Assembly: GCF_003865095.1 (NCBI RefSeq)
Contig: NZ_BHYK01000014.1
Span: 60,146-124,145 of the forward strand
Length of the DNA: 64,000 bases
DNA from: Clostridium tagluense
GTDB lineage: Bacteria > Bacillota > Clostridia > Clostridiales > Clostridiaceae
Reading direction: 5' to 3'
This document shows positions 1 to 7,900 of this stretch, piece by piece. Position 1 is the first letter of the stretch; each line of letters starts with the position of its first letter. Under the pieces are notes generated by a model. The model saw only the letters and a program-made list of their open reading frames with translations. It was not told where the DNA came from and searched no databases. The position numbers and the translations under genes were made by a program.

Positions 1-674
1 AACCCATACTCTGTTTGAGGATTTATTTCACTTACTGAGGCAATTTCTTCCCCCATAATTAAGTCTACTAGTGATGCTACAACCGTTGTGGTTCCAATAT
101 CCATAGCTATTCCATAAGTTTCCTTCACAGTATTACCAGGTTCTATGCCTATAATATGGCCACCTAAATAAACTCCAGTAAACTCACCTTGCTTAAAAGC
201 CTCTGGTAAAAGTTTAAGCAAATCAATGTTATTATTCTCTATTTTCTGCTGCACAACATCTTCTATTATTTCCTCATAGGATAAATCATTTTTAAAGTTT
301 TGTTTTATAAGCTTATAAACTTCTTTATGTATCATTGGATTTATACTTATAGAAGGCATGTAACCCTCTGTCAAAATTTCATGTTTTATGTTTTTGTCTT
401 CTAATAACTCTGCCGTTAAATCACCCTGTGGTTTTACATGGCAAGCCAGCCTTATACCTTGCTTTATTTCTTCTTTTGTTAAATGACTAGCTTCCTCTTG
501 CGTTAGCTGATTTATTTCACCCTTTAGAATTTTAATTTTACATTTTCCGCAGGTACCTCTCCCACCACAAGGACTTTCCATTCCTATTCCCTTTTCTTGT
601 ATTATATTTAATAGGGAAGTTTTTACTACAAATTCATATGTTTCTCCAGTACTTGCAATTGTTAAATAACTCAT
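1..674 (-). CDS. RACo-type corrinoid activation protein, N-terminal part (continues beyond the window)
   Basis: The first ~224 residues are visible. Residues ~35-80 form a plant-type 2Fe-2S ferredoxin domain with cysteines in SPCGGRGTCGKCK and a fourth in RLACHV. A linker follows, then an actin-like ATPase (ASKHA/DUF4445) domain begins with AMDIGTTTVV. This is the architecture of reductive activators that use ATP to return inactive Co(II) corrinoid protein to Co(I). The ATG at 674 overlaps the TGA of the upstream methyltransferase gene (ATGA), so it is the last visible gene of the methyl-transfer operon. Its client is probably the corrinoid protein encoded two genes upstream. The C-terminus lies outside the window. 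Confidence 0.85.
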   Translation of the reverse strand, partial: MSYLTIASTGETYEFVVKTSLLNIIQEKGIGMESPCGGRGTCGKCKIKILKGEINQLTQEEASHLTKEEIKQGIRLACHVKPQGDLTAELLEDKNIKHEILTEGYMPSISINPMIHKEVYKLIKQNFKNDLSYEEIIEDVVQQKIENNNIDLLKLLPEAFKQGEFTGVYLGGHIIGIEPGNTVKETYGIAMDIGTTTVVASLVDLIMGEEIASVSEINPQTEYG

Positions 675-1699
675 ATTATTTCACTATATCCTTTGGCGGC
701 ATCCACCATACTACGAATATTATCCATACTGGTTTTTGTACCTATTCCACAGGCTGGAGATAAAATATCACACCCACTGTGCATACAATTCTGAGCTATA
801 CTCTTTATATTTTCCTGAGAGCTATTCTCTAGAGCAAAGGTGCTTACATTTCCCATTATAACTTTATTATCAACAAACTCTACCATTTGAGTAACATTAG
901 TTATTGCATCAAAGCTTATAGCATTACTATGTAACTCCTTTAATTCACTGTAAATACTTTTAAGTCTCCCGCAAATATGAATAATAGTTCCACCCGCGCA
1001 TTCATGCTTTAGTGCATCAATTATTGTATTTAAATAAGGTAGCGCAAATTCCCTAAACATTTTAGGTCCTAATATTTCTCCAGTACCACTCGGATCAGAA
1101 ATAGTTAAAACATCTGCTCCAGCTTCTATCTGTGCTTTTCCAAAGGTAATAAGATTTTCTGTAACAAATTTCATAAATTTATGAGCTTCTATAGGATTGC
1201 GCCTTAACTCCTTATAGTAAACCATAGGTTCCATTAGTGAAGAAGCTAAACTAACAGGTCCTGTTAAATTTGCCACTATAGGCACCAGTGGATTTTTTAT
1301 TTTCAGAATTTTAATTGCTTCTAGTGCCACTTTCGCTCTGCCCATACTTACATCTATATTGTTTAATTTATCCCACTCTGAGGCATAATTAATTGGATAA
1401 TTAGTAACCCTAGGTTCATTAATCTTTGTGCCCATATATACAGTCGCACCCATGGCTTCTGCTTCTATGGTCATACAAAAAGGCACTCCAAAATTTTCAA
1501 AACCACCATTTTCGTAAACTCCAAAGCTAAGCCCCGCCATCATTCCAGCATCACTATGAGCTTCTGGCCAGTTAACTCCTGTGATATCCATTACCTCTTC
1601 CGTTATCATATTCATCATTCCACCTGGACAAATGCAAGGTGGACGATCCACTTTTTCCCCTTTTAAAACTTTAAACAATCTTTCCTTTGGGGTAATCAT
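671..1699 (-). CDS. UroD/MtaA-family cobalamin methyltransferase
   Basis: A 342-residue protein of the uroporphyrinogen decarboxylase superfamily, MtaA/CmuA branch. It opens with TPKERLFKVLKGEKVDRPP. The zinc-ligand pattern of methyltransferases is present: HIC within TIIHICGRLK (~residue 240) and a later cysteine in ILSPACGIG near the end. Real UroD enzymes lack these. It probably moves a methyl group between the corrinoid protein and a thiol or other carrier. Its start overlaps the end of the corrinoid-protein gene by 4 bases and its stop overlaps the RACo start, indicating translational coupling. The substrate cannot be read from the sequence. Confidence 0.85.
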   Translation of the reverse strand: MITPKERLFKVLKGEKVDRPPCICPGGMMNMITEEVMDITGVNWPEAHSDAGMMAGLSFGVYENGGFENFGVPFCMTIEAEAMGATVYMGTKINEPRVTNYPINYASEWDKLNNIDVSMGRAKVALEAIKILKIKNPLVPIVANLTGPVSLASSLMEPMVYYKELRRNPIEAHKFMKFVTENLITFGKAQIEAGADVLTISDPSGTGEILGPKMFREFALPYLNTIIDALKHECAGGTIIHICGRLKSIYSELKELHSNAISFDAITNVTQMVEFVDNKVIMGNVSTFALENSSQENIKSIAQNCMHSGCDILSPACGIGTKTSMDNIRSMVDAAKGYSEII

Positions 1700-2367
1700 A
1701 TTTTAAGTTCTTCCTTTGCCTTATTAATCAATTCCTTTGCCATTTTAGCTGCTCTAGAGGCATCTGCGGTATATACATCTGCCCCTATTTTCTCAGCAAA
1801 GCTAGATGACACTGGTCCACCACCTATCATAACCATGATTTTTTCTCTTAAATTTTCATTCTCTAATATTTTAACAACTTCTTCCATACCGCACATAGTA
1901 GTAGTCATAAGAGTAGATAAACATATAATATCTGCATTTATTTCCTTGGCTTTTTCTACAAATTTAATAGCTGGCACATCTCTTCCCAAATCTTCTACAT
2001 AAAATCCTTCAGTTTCCATCATAATTTTAACCAAGTTTTTGCCTATATCATGTGTATCACCTTCTACTACGCCTATGACTACCTTATGTTTTTTATCCCC
2101 CTCTTTACTTTTTAAATGAGGTTTTAATATATCAAGGCCCGCATACATAGCATCTGAGCAAATTAACAATTCTGGAATATAATATTCCTCCTCGTCGTAT
2201 AACTCTCCTGCTCTACGCATCCCATGAGCTAGTCCCTTATCAATACCCTCGTAAGCATCAAAATTATTTTCAATAAATTGTTTAGTTATTTCTATAGTTT
2301 TCTCCTCTTCCATATCTACCACGGAATCAGAAATTGCTTGTAATAATTCTTCTTTTAAATTTGACAT
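1696..2367 (-). CDS. Corrinoid (methyl-carrier) protein
   Basis: A 223-residue two-domain corrinoid protein of the MtaC/MtbC type. Residues 1-~90 form the helical B12-binding cap; the rest is the Rossmann-like cobalamin domain. The lower-axial-ligand motif DxHxxG appears as GDTHDIGKNLV, followed by CLSTLMTTTM and MIGGGPVS, which normally line the nucleotide tail. It should carry the methyl group between the two neighbouring UroD-like methyltransferases and be reactivated by the RACo-type protein. A good Shine-Dalgarno (GAGGAGGAATAA) precedes the ATG. Length is usual for the family. Confidence 0.9.
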   Translation of the reverse strand: MSNLKEELLQAISDSVVDMEEEKTIEITKQFIENNFDAYEGIDKGLAHGMRRAGELYDEEEYYIPELLICSDAMYAGLDILKPHLKSKEGDKKHKVVIGVVEGDTHDIGKNLVKIMMETEGFYVEDLGRDVPAIKFVEKAKEINADIICLSTLMTTTMCGMEEVVKILENENLREKIMVMIGGGPVSSSFAEKIGADVYTADASRAAKMAKELINKAKEELKI

Positions 2368-2435
2368 TTATTATTCCTCCTCTATATGCAGTTCATCAAC
2401 TTGACATTTGTGAAATCGGCAGTTACCGAAATCCG

Positions 2436-2458
2436 AACTTGCCCCCTTGGTGGCACTA
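2436..2458. repeat. Dispersed 3'-gene palindrome, copy 1
   Basis: AACTTGCC followed within a few bases by GGTGGCAC. It sits seven bases past the stop of the UroD-like gene at 2465 and between two genes of the operon. It resembles the palindromes near 5817, 8638, 22106, 23020 and 37256. Confidence 0.6.
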
Positions 2459-2464
2459 GCTTTG

Positions 2465-3520
2465 CTATCTCTTTTGACCATATATTCTTGCGGAATCCAT
2501 AAGTGCTATTATTTTATCTGGATGCGTTCCTATAGGTATATCGCAACCTGAGCTTAAAACAAATCCTTTTGGACTGTCATATGCCTTGCTTATACATAAC
2601 TTACCTGCATTATGTATTTCTTCTATAGTTCCTCTGAGTATAGTTTCAACTGGAGCTACATTTCCTATTAAACAAACTTTATCCCCAAATTGCTCTTTAA
2701 GTTCACCTATATCATCTATATTGTCCAAGCTTAAATTTCCAATACCTACATCCACCATATCTGCCCATATTTTTTTAGTTGTTCCACATATGTGAAGAGT
2801 GGTCCCACTTCCTCGTCTTTCGATAATTCTATCCATACATTTTTTCAAATATGGCTTTGCAAATTCTCTAAAGGTCTTAGCACTAATCATAGTACCTGAC
2901 GCAACAGGTTCAGCAATACTTGGACTTAACCCTAAATCGCATACTGCGTCAATATAGTTTATAACACTTTGGGTGGATATTTCGAGTAATTTATGTACCA
3001 TTTCAGGGTTTCTAGTTATATCCTTTAGGAAATCTTCTGTTCCTCTTAAAAAAGCAGCAGTAGTAAATGGTCCTCCCATGGAACTACCTACAAATACTTC
3101 ATGCCCAATTTTTGAATTAGCTACCTTAAGTGCTTCAAGAAAATATGATATTCTTCCATCTTTATAAGGATCTATAGGTGATAGTTTTCCTATATCCTTA
3201 TAGTCCCTTAATATAGGTTTACTAAAGTAAGGTGTTCCATTTTCCGGAAATTTAAATTCACTTCCCATAGCCTCAGGTATTCCCTGAAGCCCTGGACCAA
3301 CACCTATACTATCTGGTCTGAATGTTTCAAAACTTTTCACCGCTACATCTATAATTACTTCTGTTGAAAAATTATGTTCTTTAATTGTATGTCCAAAAAG
3401 CGGTGCACAAGCCTCCCCTAAAAATGGACCACATGGGATTCTATCAATTTGTTTTCCAGCTGAAAATGCCTCCATTCTTTCTCTCGGTGTCATTTGATCT
3501 GGCTTTATAATTTGACTCAT
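2465..3520 (-). CDS. UroD/MtaA-family methyltransferase, first gene of the methyl-transfer operon
   Basis: A 351-residue UroD-superfamily protein, divergent from the paralogue at 671-1699. Zinc-ligand residues are visible in TTLHICGTTKK and in the late VLSSGCDIPIGTHPD. It starts at an ATG after AAGGAGGAATTAAG and heads the minus-strand operon. Two UroD-like enzymes plus one corrinoid protein and a reactivator fit a demethylation module: one enzyme takes the methyl from a substrate (O-, N- or S-methyl) and the other passes it on. Which does which cannot be decided here. The divergently transcribed NSS transporter could supply substrate; that is inference. Confidence 0.83.
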   Translation of the reverse strand: MSQIIKPDQMTPRERMEAFSAGKQIDRIPCGPFLGEACAPLFGHTIKEHNFSTEVIIDVAVKSFETFRPDSIGVGPGLQGIPEAMGSEFKFPENGTPYFSKPILRDYKDIGKLSPIDPYKDGRISYFLEALKVANSKIGHEVFVGSSMGGPFTTAAFLRGTEDFLKDITRNPEMVHKLLEISTQSVINYIDAVCDLGLSPSIAEPVASGTMISAKTFREFAKPYLKKCMDRIIERRGSGTTLHICGTTKKIWADMVDVGIGNLSLDNIDDIGELKEQFGDKVCLIGNVAPVETILRGTIEEIHNAGKLCISKAYDSPKGFVLSSGCDIPIGTHPDKIIALMDSARIYGQKR

Positions 3521-3953
3521 CTTAATTCCTCCTTGATAAATTCTATACTAAATTTTTTAAAGCATTTAAAAAAAATAAAATAACATACTGATTTGTTATT
3601 TTTTTCAGATACTTTATAGAATTATATAACTACTATAGTGCCCTAACTATTAGAAACGTTAACTATAAGTTTTTACAAGTACTATATTTAGTACACATAA
3701 AGTTTACACTCTACTTTAATCATATGCAAATCAGTTTTTCAAATAGTATTTGACTCATCTATAGCTATTTTTTATCTCTGTTGACTTAATAATATATACA
3801 TGATATTTTGTTAAAGGCATGAAAATATATGTCTATTTTTATGCGGTTTTATGCTATTGCTCAAAATATACATATATACATATGTTAATTATGGTTAATT
3901 TGTGTAAATTTAATTTCTTTTAAACAGAGCTTTAATCCCGGGTATAGAGACCT
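3521..3953. other. AT-rich intergenic region between divergent genes
   Basis: This stretch separates the methyltransferase operon (minus) from the transporter (plus) and should hold both promoters. It is very AT-rich with many ATATAT runs. No open reading frame, RNA gene or certain promoter could be picked out. Confidence 0.6.
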
Positions 3954-4090
3954 GTTTAACGACATTTCAGAAGGACGATCTCCCATTTCTATAAGCGGGA
4001 GATGTATACTATAGCTAAAATAAAACTTCATAAGGAATTTAAATCCTTTATGAAGTCGTTAACATTTCAGCTTTGAAGCTGATGATTTAA
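3954..4090 (+). repeat. Inverted-end repeat element, copy A
   Basis: The core at 3956-4062 (~107 bp) is bounded by imperfect inverted ends: TTAACGACATTTCAGAAGGA and its approximate complement ending TGAAGTCGTTAA. Inside is a perfect hairpin ATCTCCC...GGGAGAT. About 28 bp past the right end also match copy B (19728-19863, opposite orientation). The structure suggests a non-autonomous mobile element, possibly derived from an IS200/IS605-type end. It sits just upstream of the transporter gene. Confidence 0.75.
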
Positions 4091-4117
4091 TTAAATATAA
4101 AGAGGAGTGATTTTGTA

Positions 4118-5491
4118 ATGTCGGAGAAAAAAAAGAGAGAGACCTTTTCATCAGGATTTGCAGTTTTTTTCGCAACATTAGGTTCAGCAGTAGGCTTAGG
4201 TAATATATGGAAAGTGCCTTATTTAACAGGAGCTAAGGGCGGAGGCGCGTTTCTCTTAATATATGTTTTATGTGTTGCATTAGTTGGTATTCCAATTATG
4301 GTATGTGAATTTTATATTGGTAGAAAATCAAGAAAAAATGCAGTTGGAGCCTTTGAAGAGTTAAAAGCTGCTAAAGGTTGGAAAAGTATTGGATTTATAG
4401 GAGTAGTTTCAGCCTTTCTAATTATGTTTTTCTATAGTTGTGTTGCTGGTTGGGTTTATTCCTATGTTTTTAAAGCAATAAAAGGTGACTTTGTAGGGGT
4501 TACTTCAGCTACATCCTCAGCAAAATTCGCGTCAACACTAGTTGGACCAATGCCTCCACTTATATGGCAGTTTATAGTTCTTATAGTCGTTTCTATAATT
4601 TTAATTGCAGGAGTTAAAAATGGTATTGAAAGAATAACAAAAACACTTATGCCTGTATTATTCATATTAATTCTTATATGTGATATAACTGCATTAACAC
4701 TTCCAGGCGCATCACAAGGATTAAAATTTTTATTCCATGTAGATTTTTCACAGATAAATGGATCTGTTATATTAACTGCTCTTGGTCTGTCATTTTTCAA
4801 ATTATCATTAGGAATGGGAATTATGATTACCTATGGAAGTTATTTTACACAAAACAACAATATGATAGCAACTTCAGTAAGAGTTGCATTATCTGACTCA
4901 TTAGTTTCAATCCTAGCAGGAATTGCAATATTCCCAGCTGTATTCTCATTTGGTATGAAACCTAGTGAAGGTGCTGGGCTTTTATTTAAAACAATACCAC
5001 TTGTATTCTCAAAAATGCCTTTTGGTAATATATTATTAGTAGCATTTTTCTTATTAACTGCTATTGCAGCTACAACAGCAATGATATCTAATGTTCAAGT
5101 TCCAGTTGCATATTTTACGGAAGAAAAGGGTATGGGCAAAAAGACAGCGGTATTACTTACAACAGGCATAATGATGTCAATTGGAATTTTGGCAACATTA
5201 TCTGCTGATTCCTCAAGTGTCCTTGGTAATATTCATATATTAGGTCAAAAGGGATTTTTCGAATCCTTTGATTACTTATCTTCCAATATATTACTTCCAG
5301 TAGGGGGACTTTTAACAGCAATTTTCATTGGATACTTTGTTAAAAGGGAAGATTTTAAACTAGAGCTATCAAATCAAGGAACTTTAAATAACGCTAGTAT
5401 AATAAATGTTTTATATGTATTTATTAAATTTATAACACCAATTCTACTTATAATTGTTTTCTTAAATTCAATAGGAATAATTAAATTGTAA
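4118..5491 (+). CDS. Sodium-dependent transporter of the NSS (SNF) family
   Basis: A 457-residue membrane protein with ~11-12 hydrophobic segments. The N-terminus has the NSS signature of helix 1: GSAVGLGNIWKVPYLTG. Prokaryotic members of this family (LeuT, MhsT, TnaT) move amino acids or related amines into the cell with sodium. It starts at an ATG after AAAGAGGAGTG and is monocistronic, with a strong terminator 19 bases downstream. It runs divergently from the corrinoid operon; a shared substrate such as a methylated amine is possible but unproven. Confidence 0.9.
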   Translation: MSEKKKRETFSSGFAVFFATLGSAVGLGNIWKVPYLTGAKGGGAFLLIYVLCVALVGIPIMVCEFYIGRKSRKNAVGAFEELKAAKGWKSIGFIGVVSAFLIMFFYSCVAGWVYSYVFKAIKGDFVGVTSATSSAKFASTLVGPMPPLIWQFIVLIVVSIILIAGVKNGIERITKTLMPVLFILILICDITALTLPGASQGLKFLFHVDFSQINGSVILTALGLSFFKLSLGMGIMITYGSYFTQNNNMIATSVRVALSDSLVSILAGIAIFPAVFSFGMKPSEGAGLLFKTIPLVFSKMPFGNILLVAFFLLTAIAATTAMISNVQVPVAYFTEEKGMGKKTAVLLTTGIMMSIGILATLSADSSSVLGNIHILGQKGFFESFDYLSSNILLPVGGLLTAIFIGYFVKREDFKLELSNQGTLNNASIINVLYVFIKFITPILLIIVFLNSIGIIKL

Positions 5492-5509
5492 CTGTAAAAT
5501 ATTTAAGTA

Positions 5510-5543
5510 AAATGAGCCTCAACAATTGTTGAGGCTCATTTTA
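5510..5543 (+). terminator. Rho-independent terminator of the NSS transporter
   Basis: A near-perfect hairpin with arms AATGAGCCTCAAC and its complement, followed by TTTTATTT. Confidence 0.9.
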
Positions 5544-5682
5544 TTTAAATACCAGTAAATAAAAATTACTTTACATATTAAAACTCATTGTGAATTTTTA
5601 GGAAAAAACAATTATAATAGTTCTTTAACTTGAGAATTCAACTTAAAATATGCAATAATAAACACAGGCAGTAATCTAGTGA

Positions 5683-5812
5683 AAGGAGATGATAATATTG
5701 ATAATTACTAGGAGGTGGCTTTTGACCTAAAAAGGTTAAAAGTTACCATTAAATATGAGGTGACTTGTTGGCTACCTCATATGAATACTAGGAGGCGACC
5801 TGCCTCCTTTTA
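5683..5812 (+). promoter_or_regulatory. Candidate attenuator: short leader ORF and three stacked hairpins
   Basis: A Shine-Dalgarno AAAGGAG precedes TTG at 5698, opening a 10-codon ORF (MIITRRWLLT) with two AGG arginine codons. Three hairpins follow: 5714-5747 with 14-bp arms including G-U pairs, overlapping the ORF end; 5753-5782; and 5790-5808 (AGGAGGC/GCCTCCT) followed by TTTTATAT. The sequence TACTAGGAGG occurs at the start of the first and third hairpins. This is the look of a translation-coupled leader. No known riboswitch class was recognised. Confidence 0.4.
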
Positions 5813-5816
5813 TATC

Positions 5817-5838
5817 AACTTGCCACCTGGGTGGCACC
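5817..5838. repeat. Dispersed palindrome, copy 2
   Basis: AACTTGCCACCTGGGTGGCACC, a near-perfect copy of the short palindrome. It lies directly after the third hairpin of the preceding leader region. Confidence 0.7.
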
Positions 5839-5846
5839 AATTCTTA

Positions 5847-5875
5847 TTGACACAAGCACAGTTCTATAATAGAAT
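5847..5875 (+). promoter_or_regulatory. Sigma-A promoter
   Basis: TTGACA (5847-5852), a 17-base spacer and TAGAAT (5870-5875), close to the sigma-A consensus. It should fire a transcript into the leader peptide at 5934 and the terminators near 6139 and 6178. Confidence 0.7.
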
Positions 5876-5933
5876 AAAATTGTGAGAATAATCAATTTAA
5901 TTAAATAATTCAGATGAAGGAGGATGTTGTTAT

Positions 5934-5975
5934 ATGATAAATTTAATTAAGGCTTTTGAGGTACTTTATCAATAA
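5934..5975 (+). CDS. Putative 13-residue leader peptide
   Basis: Shine-Dalgarno AAGGAGG at 5917-5923 precedes an ATG that opens MINLIKAFEVLYQ. It lies between a consensus promoter and two terminators, with no full gene in the same transcript before them. It could be a regulatory leader peptide or the start of a lost gene. No family recognised. Confidence 0.35.
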   Translation: MINLIKAFEVLYQ

Positions 5976-6138
5976 CTAAATATTATTCGAAGGCAGTATA
6001 AAATTTTGTAGAATTTTTTTTTGTTCTATCTATAAAATATAAAACGGGGCTTATTAACCCTTTGTTTTTTGTGCTTTCGAAATGTAATTAATAACCGTCA
6101 TCTGAAACGTTAAAATGAATTTAAAGTTTGGCAGAATG

Positions 6139-6160
6139 CACGAAGTTATCGTGTTTTTTT
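6139..6160 (+). terminator. Rho-independent terminator
   Basis: Short hairpin CACGA-agtta-TCGTG followed by eight T residues. It ends the transcript of the promoter at 5847. Confidence 0.75.
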
Positions 6161-6177
6161 TATTGCCTTTTTTAATA

Positions 6178-6214
6178 TTCCCGTGGATGGTTTTTATATC
6201 CACGGGATTTTTAT
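6178..6214 (+). terminator. Second rho-independent terminator
   Basis: Perfect arms TCCCGTGGAT and ATCCACGGGA around a T-rich loop, then TTTTTAT. Two terminators within 80 bases suggest strong insulation or an attenuator. Confidence 0.8.
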
Positions 6215-6340
6215 ATAGAAAAATAAACAGGCTAACAATTCAGATTTGTTATCCATACAAATAAATATAGGAGGCGGTTTCAATGAAAAGTTCTAAAACA
6301 CTATTAAATAACATTGAAAATAAGGGGGAGGAATTTAATA

Positions 6341-6631
6341 TTGTGTTACAAGAATGGGAAAGATGTATTGCCGTCAGCTCTTTTAAAGGAACTACAAAAA
6401 TATATTCAAGGTGAAATTATATATATTCCAAAAAAGGATAATGTACGGAAGGGTTGGGGTGAAAATAATGGCACTCGAAAGATTCTAAGACAGCGTAATA
6501 TGGAAATATATGAATTTTATAAAAATGGAACTACAATTTCTAAACTTACAGAATCTTATAATCTATCAGAAGATAGCATTAGAAAGATAATTTCCAATGG
6601 CATTTCAGAAGGTAAGTCCACAGTTTCTTAA
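6341..6631 (+). CDS. CD3324-like small protein
   Basis: 96 residues if read from TTG at 6341, giving MCYKNGKDVLPSALLK. This start was chosen because GGGGGAGG lies 10 bases upstream and the product then begins like the CD3324 family (KDVLPxxLLxxxQxYxxGExIYIP). The C-terminal half contains a likely helix-turn-helix (ISKLTESYNLSEDSIRKII), so DNA binding is plausible; the family has no settled function. An in-frame TTG at 6314 would add nine residues. Another ATG with its own Shine-Dalgarno at 6283 opens a 43-codon ORF in a different frame that runs into this gene. Confidence 0.65.
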   Translation: MCYKNGKDVLPSALLKELQKYIQGEIIYIPKKDNVRKGWGENNGTRKILRQRNMEIYEFYKNGTTISKLTESYNLSEDSIRKIISNGISEGKSTVS

Positions 6632-6660
6632 AGTGGAAAGAATCACTATAACAGGGTGCA

Positions 6661-6727
6661 GATTTAAGTGGGACTGTAAATCTCCTTCTGAAGTCCTTGT
6701 TATCGTAGCACCGCAGGTGATTATTAA
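6661..6727 (+). repeat. Inverted-end repeat element, deleted copy D
   Basis: Keeps the right side of the element (AAATCTCCTTCTGAAGTC and a diverged form of the conserved flank) and the sequence TTTAAGTGGGA that belongs to the central hairpin of copy B. The left end and the stretch between hairpin and right end are missing. It lies between the CD3324-like gene and rsgA. Confidence 0.5.
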
Positions 6728-6767
6728 TATGAATAATGAAAAATTAAATGCATAGGAGAGGATATTT

Positions 6768-7826
6768 ATTTATAGTTTAAAACAATTAGGCTGGAACGAA
6801 TTTTATAAAGAAGAATTTGAGACTTTTATAGAGGATGGTTATACCGTAGCAAGAGTTTTTGCAGAGCATAAGCATATTTATAAACTTTATACAGAGCAGG
6901 GAGAAATGCTATCGGAAATATCAGGTAAATTAAGACACGGAGCAATGGACAGTGATGAATTTCCAACAGTTGGAGACTTTGTAGTAGCAAGTCTTCGAAC
7001 TTCTGAAATGAGAGCTACCATTCATACAGTGCTTCCTAGAAAAAGCAAGTTTTCCAGAAAGGTTGCAGGAATTAATACTAGGCAGCAAATTGTTGCTTCA
7101 AATATAGATACAGTTTTTCTTGTTAATTCTTTAAATAAGGATTTTAATGCAAGAAGAATAGAGAGATATTTAATTATGGCCTGGGAAAGTGGGGCTGCTC
7201 CAGTTATTTTGCTTAGTAAGGCTGACTTATGTGTGGATTTGGCTTCAAAATTAAGTCAAACGGAAAAAGTGGCCTCTGGCGTACCAATTCACGTAGTAAG
7301 CACCGTTGATAGTATAGGTATGGATGATTTAAATCAATATTTGAAGCCCGGTAGAACCATTGCATTACTTGGTTCTTCAGGAGTTGGAAAATCTACCTTG
7401 CTTAATTACCTGGCAGGAGAAGTTATTCAAGAGACAAATGAAGTACGAGAGTATGATGACAGAGGCAGACACACTTCAACCTCTAGAGAGATGTTCATTT
7501 TAGATAGTGGTGCTATTATGATAGATACCCCCGGAATGAGAGAACTACAGCTATGGGGTGGCACTGAAGGCATAAGTGAAGCCTTTGAGGATATAGAAGC
7601 ATTAAGCTCCCAATGTAGGTTCTCAGATTGTATGCATAAAAATGAGCCAGGTTGTGCCATAAAGCAAGCTATTGAAGATGAAATTATTGATGAAAAAAGA
7701 TTTAAAAGCTATTCAGCCCTGCAAAAGGAAGCTAAACTCATTGAAAGAAAGCAGAAAGATATAAACAGAATAGCTGGAAATAAAAAAAGCAAAGAATATA
7801 TAGACCATAAATACCGTGGGCTTTAA
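6768..7826 (+). CDS. rsgA: Ribosome small subunit-dependent GTPase RsgA (apparent ATT start)
   Basis: RsgA is a circularly permuted GTPase that checks 30S subunit maturation. Visible parts: an OB-fold N-terminus, SKADL (G4), the P-loop GSSGVGKSTLLN (G1), DTPGMRE (G3), and a C-terminal zinc site of Cys/His residues in CRFSDCMHKNEPGC. The first ATG is at 6906, but the frame stays open upstream and encodes family sequence (YSLKQLGWNEFYKEEF and ARVFAEHKHIYKLY). AGGAGAGG at 6754-6761 points to a start near 6768, where the codon is ATT. From there the protein has 352 residues, a normal length; from 6906 it would lose ~46 residues of the OB domain. Confidence 0.85.
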   Translation: MYSLKQLGWNEFYKEEFETFIEDGYTVARVFAEHKHIYKLYTEQGEMLSEISGKLRHGAMDSDEFPTVGDFVVASLRTSEMRATIHTVLPRKSKFSRKVAGINTRQQIVASNIDTVFLVNSLNKDFNARRIERYLIMAWESGAAPVILLSKADLCVDLASKLSQTEKVASGVPIHVVSTVDSIGMDDLNQYLKPGRTIALLGSSGVGKSTLLNYLAGEVIQETNEVREYDDRGRHTSTSREMFILDSGAIMIDTPGMRELQLWGGTEGISEAFEDIEALSSQCRFSDCMHKNEPGCAIKQAIEDEIIDEKRFKSYSALQKEAKLIERKQKDINRIAGNKKSKEYIDHKYRGL

Positions 7827-7860
7827 GTTTATTCCATTGAAAATTTAAATTTTCTACTAT

Positions 7861-7900
7861 AAAAAAAGTAACATATTTTTTTGAAATTTATGTTACTTTT
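7861..7900. terminator. Bidirectional terminator between convergent genes
   Basis: AAAAGTAACATA and its complement with A/T runs on both sides, lying between rsgA (plus) and the GGDEF-remnant gene (minus). The last codons of the minus-strand gene lie in the right arm. Confidence 0.8.

Noticed and set aside
6283..6414. 43-codon ORF with strong Shine-Dalgarno overlapping the CD3324-like gene
   Set aside because: Its product looks like nothing known, and the overlapping frame has clear family features. It may be a leader, but I do not list it as a gene.
6633..6755. GTG ORF of 40 codons between the CD3324-like gene and rsgA
   Set aside because: It is mostly the deleted repeat copy D read by chance; A and B are not open in the equivalent frame.
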